Below, one piece after another: positions 59,501-64,000 of a DNA stretch of 64,000 bases. The notes beneath the pieces were generated by a model, which did no database searches, was not told where the DNA came from, and saw nothing but the letters and a program-made list of their open reading frames with translations. The DNA is taken from NCBI RefSeq assembly GCF_022750635.1, contig NZ_JAJKBG010000003.1, forward strand, positions 186,001 to 250,000, given 5' to 3'. The stretch's first letter is position 1. Each line of letters begins with the position of its first letter. A program made the position numbers and the translations under genes. The stretch comes from Brevundimonas pishanensis. Lineage in GTDB: Bacteria; Pseudomonadota; Alphaproteobacteria; Caulobacterales; Caulobacteraceae.

Positions 59501-59798
59501 GCACGAGCCGCTGCGCATCACCTGGACTGCTGACTGGCAGACCGCGCAAGACATCGTGCAGGCCCGTGACTTCATTTCGAACGCCGACCAGCGCGAAGCG
59601 AAGTACATGGACACCGAGAACTTCATGCGTAACGACATCTCGGTCCGCTATCAGGTCCGCGACGACGTCACCGTGACCGGTACCGTCCAGAACGTCTTCG
59701 ATGCTGAACAAGCACGTTGGCTGGGCGCATCGCTCTACTCGAACTTCGACCCGTTCGGTCGTCGCTTCTCGGTGAGCGTGAACTACCGTCCTTGGTAA
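56538..59798 (+). CDS. TonB-dependent receptor 2
   Basis: A 1086-residue outer-membrane receptor. Signal peptide MRSKRTILLGTSVLAGVLAASAAVAQE (cut near residue 25), plug start VSEIVVTGSRIRRDP, plug landmarks GRTLTLVDGRRHVG and GGASSIYGADAVSGVLNF, barrel ending FGRRFSVSVNYRPW. It shares long stretches with receptor 1 across plug and barrel, including GQLWDFWGAGPIGVALG and YLQPEES. No Shine-Dalgarno is seen before ATG 56538. It ends in Trp rather than Phe, still a normal barrel end. Confidence 0.95.
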   Translation: MRSKRTILLGTSVLAGVLAASAAVAQEANGSQDVSATEVSEIVVTGSRIRRDPVTAPTPLIQVNREALLTTGQNSVIDHLATIPALMNSQVPSDTTAGVLNAGGLSLPNLRSLGSGRTLTLVDGRRHVGSPQGTLAVDVDTIPRLLIESVEIVTGGASSIYGADAVSGVLNFKLRKDFEGLEIDTRWGQINDGGQDSERVSILAGKNLFDGRLNVYGFAEYERLDEVLASDIDWLQDGWGMVGRDADPAAAQFDGITDSVLYRDRRSMQMRKWGQVTLANNYQPSALNNPNTIPVANCTTTSITSASCFGVAPGKTWVFDGPVARLADFGTIISNTGTNKAISIGGDGENPNTTFNVDSTLPQSENSRFQVGANFQITPRINLYAEAKYVQERTHLATGNSFGDIYISDTLNPNNSMQILSTSAYTTRTDNAFMPLNLAEAIRNNTAVTYGAATQTAPGAATGTTAAPFARYSAWLLDRAQTNDKQLQRYVIGLNGNAGDIGFVKNVDWDLGYTYGRVDNKNVERGLDIERFSYAMDAVRNSAGQIVCRVQDLTANGGTVTSRNPNVPGTLNANSDVVKNCQPLNVFGAGNQSAEALAYVAAQLQIQQQNQQHDVLGTVSGQLWDFWGAGPIGVALGAEYRKEMTEGLGRSSSLGTTYAQLNGGADFLPAEYDATEGFAEISVPLLRDSKFGEYAEISGSYRYSDFSTFGGSEVWGVNLVYRPIRDIAFKTSFNTSVRAPTLSETNAPLTQTFLSFTDPCATLNIQNTADQEKKANRIKNCAALAQQHGLSFNFTDPTAADAYKPVYSSSVPGNNGGNPYLQPEESESFTFSTVLQPRFLPNFAVVLDYYEITIDKVIASVTAQTAANNCVEGPSLNSSACATLTRSRVDIDGTPADDRFMLTDFIQSSINYAKRNVRGLDFTTTYRFDTEEMLGRNWGSFSHKLAGSWLIEQKNFNNIDNPADFTELSSTLYYPRVRMTSTLAWQTPHEPLRITWTADWQTAQDIVQARDFISNADQREAKYMDTENFMRNDISVRYQVRDDVTVTGTVQNVFDAEQARWLGASLYSNFDPFGRRFSVSVNYRPW

Positions 59799-59820
59799 GT
59801 TCAGTCTGATTTCAGACTAG

Positions 59821-59852
59821 GAAAGGCGGCTCGAAAGAGCCGCCTTTTCTTT
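59821..59852 (+). terminator. Intrinsic terminator after receptor 2
   Basis: Perfect 12-bp stem GAAAGGCGGCTC (59821-59832) with GAGCCGCCTTTT (59837-59848, G-T at the base) around a GAAA tetraloop, followed by CTTTT. Confidence 0.92.
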
Positions 59853-60202
59853 TGCCTGTTCGCATCGCAGGCCGTTTTGAAACGGGGCAGGGCGGAGGAG
59901 TAATTGCGGCGCAGGCGGCATTAAGATTGCCATAGCTTCACAAATCCACCCGCCACACGGAGGTGCTGAAAAAGCCTAATTCGCGAGCCATGTAATGTGA
60001 AACCCGTAATCTACTGATAAGTATTGAGATTTCGGATCGGTAATATTTCCAAAATCGATCCAGCGTGTCGGTTGTGTGTATTATTTGACACGAGACTTAG
60101 GTGTCGTGTTCCTGCGGTTATTGAAGGCCGCGTGCATCAATAATCAAAAACTCTCCATGGCGGACGGGCGAGGGGCCTGTTCCGTAAAGTTGGAGATGGC
60201 AT
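59853..60202. other. Upstream region of receptor 3
   Basis: 350 gene-free bases. It holds the shared TTGTGT element (60072-60089) and a perfect inverted repeat ACACGA (60088-60093) / TCGTGT (60104-60109) with a 10-base spacer, preceded by a further GTGTCG at 60065-60070. The inverted repeat is a possible repressor or activator site for receptor 3. Confidence 0.5.
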
Positions 60203-63200
60203 TTGCACACGCGCCTAACGGCCCTTCTGGGCACCACCATACTGGCGGGGGCTTTGATTTCCGCCCCGGCTATCGCACAGGAAGTCGACACCGCGACACA
60301 GGTCGACGAGATCGTCGTAACCGGCACCCGTATCGTCCGTCCGAACCAGACTTCGGCCACCGCCGTCCAGTCAGTGAACTCTGAAGCGATCGCCTTGTCG
60401 GGTCAGACCAACGTGGGCGATATTCTGCGCTCGCTGCCCTCGGCAGGTCAGTCTGCCCTGACACCGTCGAGCAGTAACTTCCTCACCGCCAACAACGGCG
60501 TGACCTCGGTGAACCTGCGTTCGCTGGGCGAAGCCCGCACGCTGGTATTGGTCAACGGCCGTCGCTACATCGGCGGCGTGCCGGGAACCTCGACGGTCGA
60601 CTTCGCGACCCTTCCAACCGAGTTCATCGACCGTATCGACGTCGTCACGGGCGGTGCTTCGTCGGTGTATGGCTCGGATGCTCTGGCAGGCGTGGTGAAC
60701 ATCATCACCCAGCGCAACTACCAGGGCTTTGAAGCCTTCGGCCAATACGGCATCACCGAGCGCGGCGACGGCGAGAACTACAAGTTCGGCTTCAAATTGG
60801 GTTCGAACTTTGCCGATGACCGCGGAAACTTCGTCGCCAGCCTGTCGTACAACGAGACCCACGGCATCTATGCTCGCGACCGCGGTGACCGCGGCATGGC
60901 GCTGGATGGCACTTCGGACACGTTCAAGAAAACCAAATACTTCTCGGGCTCGTCGGTGACGCCGGGCGGCGTAGCCATCATTCCAGGCCTCGAACAGAAC
61001 GGCGTAACCCCCGCTTCGCAAAGCTGGACCCTGTGGGACGGCAAGCTGGTCCAGTTCGACAACTCGGTCCACGGCTACAACCGTCAGGACTACCGCGCCC
61101 TCATGGTGCCGACCGACGGCCTGCACCTGACGTCGCAAGCCCGCTACGACTTCAACAACGACCACAGCTTCTTCATGGAAGCGTCGGCCTATCGCGGTCG
61201 TGCGCAGTCGTCCATGGAGCCGACGGGCGTGCAGAACTCCGACCTTTACAAGGACGGCAGCAACATCACGCGCGACATCGCCTGCACCAGCACCGGCTGC
61301 GTGTACGGTATCCCGATCCTGTCGGAGGCTGTGCCGGTCGCCATTCGCGATCTGGTCCGTGCAGCCACCCCGGGCCTGACCGACGAACAGCGCGCCGTCG
61401 GTTTCAATCGCCGTTTCTCCGAAGCGCCGAACCGCAGCAACATCGAAGAGCGTAACCACTCGCGCATCGTGGTGGGCCTGCAGGGCAAGCTGGGGACCCC
61501 GCTCGACCTCAGCTACGAGATGAGCTTCAACTGGGGCCACCTGAGCAACCAGCGCACCAACGAGGGCGCGCTGCTCAAGGACAACCTGATCAACGCCATC
61601 GACGTGGTGAAGCTGGCCGACGGTTCGTTCGCCTGCCGCAGCGAACTGGCCCGCGCCCAAGGCTGTCTGCCGATCTTCGTCTTCGAGGAAGGCGGCGCGT
61701 CGAAGGAAGCGATGGACTATGTGCAGATCGTGCACAAGGTCGACAACATGATGGACCAGAAGGTCATCAACGGCTTCCTGTCGGGCACGGCATTCGAGCT
61801 TCCGGCGGGGCCGCTGCAGTTCGTCGTGGGTGGCGAATATCGCCGCGAGGAATCCGAACTGGTGCCGGACGTCGCCATGCAGCGCGGTCTGACCACCACC
61901 AACCTGACCCCCGTCACGCGCGGCAGCTATGACGTGAGCGAAGGGTTCATCGAGTTGAACATCCCGCTGCTGGCAGACCTGCCGTGGGCGCATCAACTGG
62001 ACCTGAACCTGTCGGCACGCGTGTCGGACTATTCGACCGTTGGCAAGACCGATGCCTATGCAGCGTCGCTGGAATGGAAGCCGGTCGACTTCCTGAAGGT
62101 ACGCTCGCAGTACGCCCGCTCGGTGCGTGCCCCGAACATCGCCGAACTGTACGCCGGCGTCAGCCAGACCTATCCAACCGACGCAGACCCGTGCCGTTCG
62201 CTGACCATCGTCAACGGTCAGGGGGCCTTCTTCAAGGAACGTAGCGGCTACGACGCCGGCAAGATCGTCGGCAGCGGTGTCGATAGCGGCACTGTCGGCA
62301 GCAATGCCGCCAAGGCCTGCCTGGCAGACCCTACGGTTGCGGCTCGTGTCGCCCGAGACGGCCACTACATCCAGACCCAGTCCGAAGCCCAGGGCTATTA
62401 CGGCTTCAACTCGGGCAACGAGGATCTGGAAGCAGAAACCTCGACCAGCTTCACTGCGGGTCTGCTGTTCAATCCGCGTTGGAACGACTGGTGGTCGGGT
62501 CTGTCGGTCTCGGTGGACTACTTCCAGCTCGAGATCGAGGGCATGATCGGCACCCTCGGCCGTTCGACCAGCCTGAACGAGTGCTATGTGAACTCGGGCG
62601 GCGTCTATGACCCGAACAACATCTACTGCAAGCAGATCATTCGCGAGGACAAGGGTACGAGCGTCGGCTCCTTCCGTGAAGTGAATTCGCGCACGATGAA
62701 CCTGGGCGAAAACCGTACCCGCGGCTTTGACCTGCAAGCCCACTACTCGGTCGACCTGACCCGTCTGCCGTACCTGTCAGCGTTCGAGGACGCGGGCCAA
62801 CTGGCTATCGGCTATTCGCACCAGCATCTCATGACCCGCAAGACCTCGCCTCTGGCGGGTGGAGCGATGGTAGAGTTCGCAGGTCGTTCGGCGACCCCGA
62901 AGAACGTCGGCAACCTGAACCTGGTCTATCGCCGTGGCCCGCTGACCACGTCGTGGAAGACCCGCTTCTTGGGCGAGAGCTGCTACCGTTACCTCGACCG
63001 TTGCGATCCGAAGGATGACAAGAGCGACTACATCGGCCTGCGTCACTTCTCGGACCTGCAGGTGCGTTATGACGTGACCGACAAGGCCGAAGTGTTCGTC
63101 GGTGTGGACAACATCTTTGACGAGTATGTCTACATTGCCCAAACCATCACCTCGGCGACCGGCTGGACCACAGACCCGTCGATCTATGACGGTCTTGGAC

Positions 63201-63235
63201 GTCGTTTCAACATGGGTATGCGTGTGCGCTTCTGA
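60203..63235 (+). CDS. TonB-dependent receptor 3
   Basis: A 1010-residue outer-membrane receptor. Signal peptide begins (M)HTRLTALLGTTILAG and is cut near PAIAQE, the plug starts VDEIVVTGTRIVRPN, and landmarks ARTLVLVNGRRYIG and GGASSVYGSDALAGVVNI are present. The barrel ends FNMGMRVRF. It starts at a TTG (60203), seven bases after GGAG; the two sister genes use ATG. It is more divergent from receptors 1 and 2 than they are from each other, though its N-terminus shares the ALLGTT motif. A weak terminator follows before ftsZ. Confidence 0.93.
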   Translation: MHTRLTALLGTTILAGALISAPAIAQEVDTATQVDEIVVTGTRIVRPNQTSATAVQSVNSEAIALSGQTNVGDILRSLPSAGQSALTPSSSNFLTANNGVTSVNLRSLGEARTLVLVNGRRYIGGVPGTSTVDFATLPTEFIDRIDVVTGGASSVYGSDALAGVVNIITQRNYQGFEAFGQYGITERGDGENYKFGFKLGSNFADDRGNFVASLSYNETHGIYARDRGDRGMALDGTSDTFKKTKYFSGSSVTPGGVAIIPGLEQNGVTPASQSWTLWDGKLVQFDNSVHGYNRQDYRALMVPTDGLHLTSQARYDFNNDHSFFMEASAYRGRAQSSMEPTGVQNSDLYKDGSNITRDIACTSTGCVYGIPILSEAVPVAIRDLVRAATPGLTDEQRAVGFNRRFSEAPNRSNIEERNHSRIVVGLQGKLGTPLDLSYEMSFNWGHLSNQRTNEGALLKDNLINAIDVVKLADGSFACRSELARAQGCLPIFVFEEGGASKEAMDYVQIVHKVDNMMDQKVINGFLSGTAFELPAGPLQFVVGGEYRREESELVPDVAMQRGLTTTNLTPVTRGSYDVSEGFIELNIPLLADLPWAHQLDLNLSARVSDYSTVGKTDAYAASLEWKPVDFLKVRSQYARSVRAPNIAELYAGVSQTYPTDADPCRSLTIVNGQGAFFKERSGYDAGKIVGSGVDSGTVGSNAAKACLADPTVAARVARDGHYIQTQSEAQGYYGFNSGNEDLEAETSTSFTAGLLFNPRWNDWWSGLSVSVDYFQLEIEGMIGTLGRSTSLNECYVNSGGVYDPNNIYCKQIIREDKGTSVGSFREVNSRTMNLGENRTRGFDLQAHYSVDLTRLPYLSAFEDAGQLAIGYSHQHLMTRKTSPLAGGAMVEFAGRSATPKNVGNLNLVYRRGPLTTSWKTRFLGESCYRYLDRCDPKDDKSDYIGLRHFSDLQVRYDVTDKAEVFVGVDNIFDEYVYIAQTITSATGWTTDPSIYDGLGRRFNMGMRVRF

Positions 63236-63261
63236 TTGAAACTGTAAGCTTTGTTTAGCGG

Positions 63262-63286
63262 GAGGGGGGCGTTTGCCCCTCTCTTT
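63262..63286 (+). terminator. Probable weak terminator after receptor 3
   Basis: GAGGGG (63262-63267) pairs with CCCCTC (63276-63281) around an 8-base loop; a short pyrimidine/T stretch follows. Confidence 0.6.
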
Positions 63287-63391
63287 GCGTTTGGTTAACG
63301 GCTTTTGGTCCCGTCAACTGAAAAAATGCACTTAAAGCGTGAAAAACATCAGTGTTACGTGCTTCCAGAAACGCCGACTCATATTAGGTCG

Positions 63392-63407
63392 GTAATGATC
63401 CGTTAAC
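63392..63407 (+). promoter_or_regulatory. CtrA-like box upstream of ftsZ
   Basis: GTAA (63392-63395), seven bases, TTAAC (63403-63407) matches the CtrA consensus TTAA-N7-TTAAC with one mismatch. GANTC sites flank it at 63376-63380 (GACTC) and 63446-63450 (GATTC). It lies 93 bases before the ftsZ ATG. In Caulobacter CtrA represses ftsZ and CcrM methylation modulates it. Confidence 0.65.
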
Positions 63408-63499
63408 GTTGTCGGGTCTTTTATTAACCCGCTCATAACCAATGCGATTCGGCGGGGGTCGATTGGGATGAATGAGCAGGGTCGGAAGGTCGGAATACA

Positions 63500-64000
63500 A
63501 TGTCTCTCTCGCTGGTGAAGCCGCAAGCCACAGAACTGAAGCCACGCATCGTCGTTTTCGGCGTTGGCGGGGCCGGTGGTAACGCAGTCAACAACATGAT
63601 CGACTCCGGTCTGGAGGGCGTCGAGTTTGTTGTGGCCAACACGGATGCCCAGCATCTGAGCTTTGCCAAGACCGACCGTCGTATCCAGCTTGGCGACACC
63701 ATCACCCAGGGTCTGGGCGCGGGCGCTCATCCCGAGGTCGGGATGAATGCCGCCGAAGAATCCGCCGACGAAATTCACGCGCACCTCGAAGGCGCGCACA
63801 TGGTTTTCATCACCGCCGGTATGGGCGGTGGCACCGGTACGGGTGCGGCTCCGGTTATCGCCAAGTGCGCCCGTGACCGCGGCATCCTGACCGTTGGTGT
63901 CGTGACCAAGCCTTTCACCTTCGAGGGCCGTCACCGCATGCGTCTGGCCGATGCAGGCATCGCCGAGCTGCAACGCTACGTCGACACCCTGATCGTCATT
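63500..64000 (+). CDS. ftsZ: Cell division protein FtsZ, cut by the window edge
   Basis: Tubulin-like GTPase that forms the Z ring. The first 167 codons are present, with no stop. Landmarks: [19 protein letters not shown] (about 16), ANTDAQ, and the tubulin signature [11 protein letters not shown] (about 113). The alphaproteobacterial start MSLSLVKP and the ATG at 63500 behind GGAAGG fix the start. It is separated from ftsA by three receptor genes and has its own regulatory region. Confidence 0.98.
   Translation, partial: MSLSLVKPQATELKPRIVVFGVGGAGGNAVNNMIDSGLEGVEFVVANTDAQHLSFAKTDRRIQLGDTITQGLGAGAHPEVGMNAAEESADEIHAHLEGAHMVFITAGMGGGTGTGAAPVIAKCARDRGILTVGVVTKPFTFEGRHRMRLADAGIAELQRYVDTLIVI

Noticed and set aside
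56505-59711. About 1068-codon open frame antisense to receptor 2
   Set aside because: Same cause as above; its translation is arginine/valine-rich with no domain.
60371-62743. About 790-codon open frame antisense to receptor 3
   Set aside because: Shadow of a GC3-biased gene; no motif, no ribosome site.

Overview
The window is a stretch of an alphaproteobacterial chromosome, most likely from the Caulobacterales (Caulobacteraceae; genus not resolved). Three things point there: a CcrM-type adenine methyltransferase gene beside mutY and smc, a CtrA-like box and GANTC sites in front of ftsZ, and several large TonB-dependent receptors. Base composition is high-GC with strongly GC-ending codons. 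I see no insertion sequence, prophage, integrase or CRISPR array.

Region 1 (about 1-8500): a polysaccharide deacetylase diverges from glyQ-glyS, followed by ppdK and two related small outer-membrane beta-barrel proteins, most with clear terminators. glyS carries an internal segment of different codon usage that lengthens the protein. Region 2 (8500-16900, mostly minus strand): a run of methyltransferase, ROK sugar kinase, CitE-like lyase, KpsC capsule Kdo transferase and a FabH-like ketosynthase, which suggests surface glycan or glycolipid synthesis. It is followed by MsrC, a PH-domain membrane protein and an Arr-type rifampin ADP-ribosyltransferase. Region 3 (17100-23600): small hydrophilic proteins behind a possible EcfG stress promoter, a CAU-anticodon tRNA, a SIMPL-domain protein, SppA, an AmpD-like amidase and the RNase P RNA gene.

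Region 4 (24069 to the right edge) is the division and cell-wall (dcw) cluster: mraZ, rsmH, ftsL, ftsI, murE, murF, mraY, murD, ftsW, murG, then murC, murB, ddl, ftsQ, ftsA and ftsZ (cut by the window end). A four-box MraZ operator precedes mraZ. The cluster is interrupted twice. Between murG and murC lies a block with an MscS channel, a WecG/TagA glycosyltransferase, smc, two DsbA-like thiol oxidoreductases, a DciA-like DUF721 protein, mutY and ccrM. Between ftsA and ftsZ, after a strong terminator, lie three consecutive TonB-dependent receptor genes covering about 10.4 kb.

The most striking regulatory feature is the divergent ccrM/murC intergenic region, which holds seven GANTC sites (the CcrM target) within 119 bp. 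ftsZ has two GANTC sites and a one-mismatch CtrA box upstream. Methyltransferase expression, peptidoglycan precursor synthesis and FtsZ may therefore be tied to the methylation state of the chromosome. All functional calls come from reading the sequence; no database search was run.
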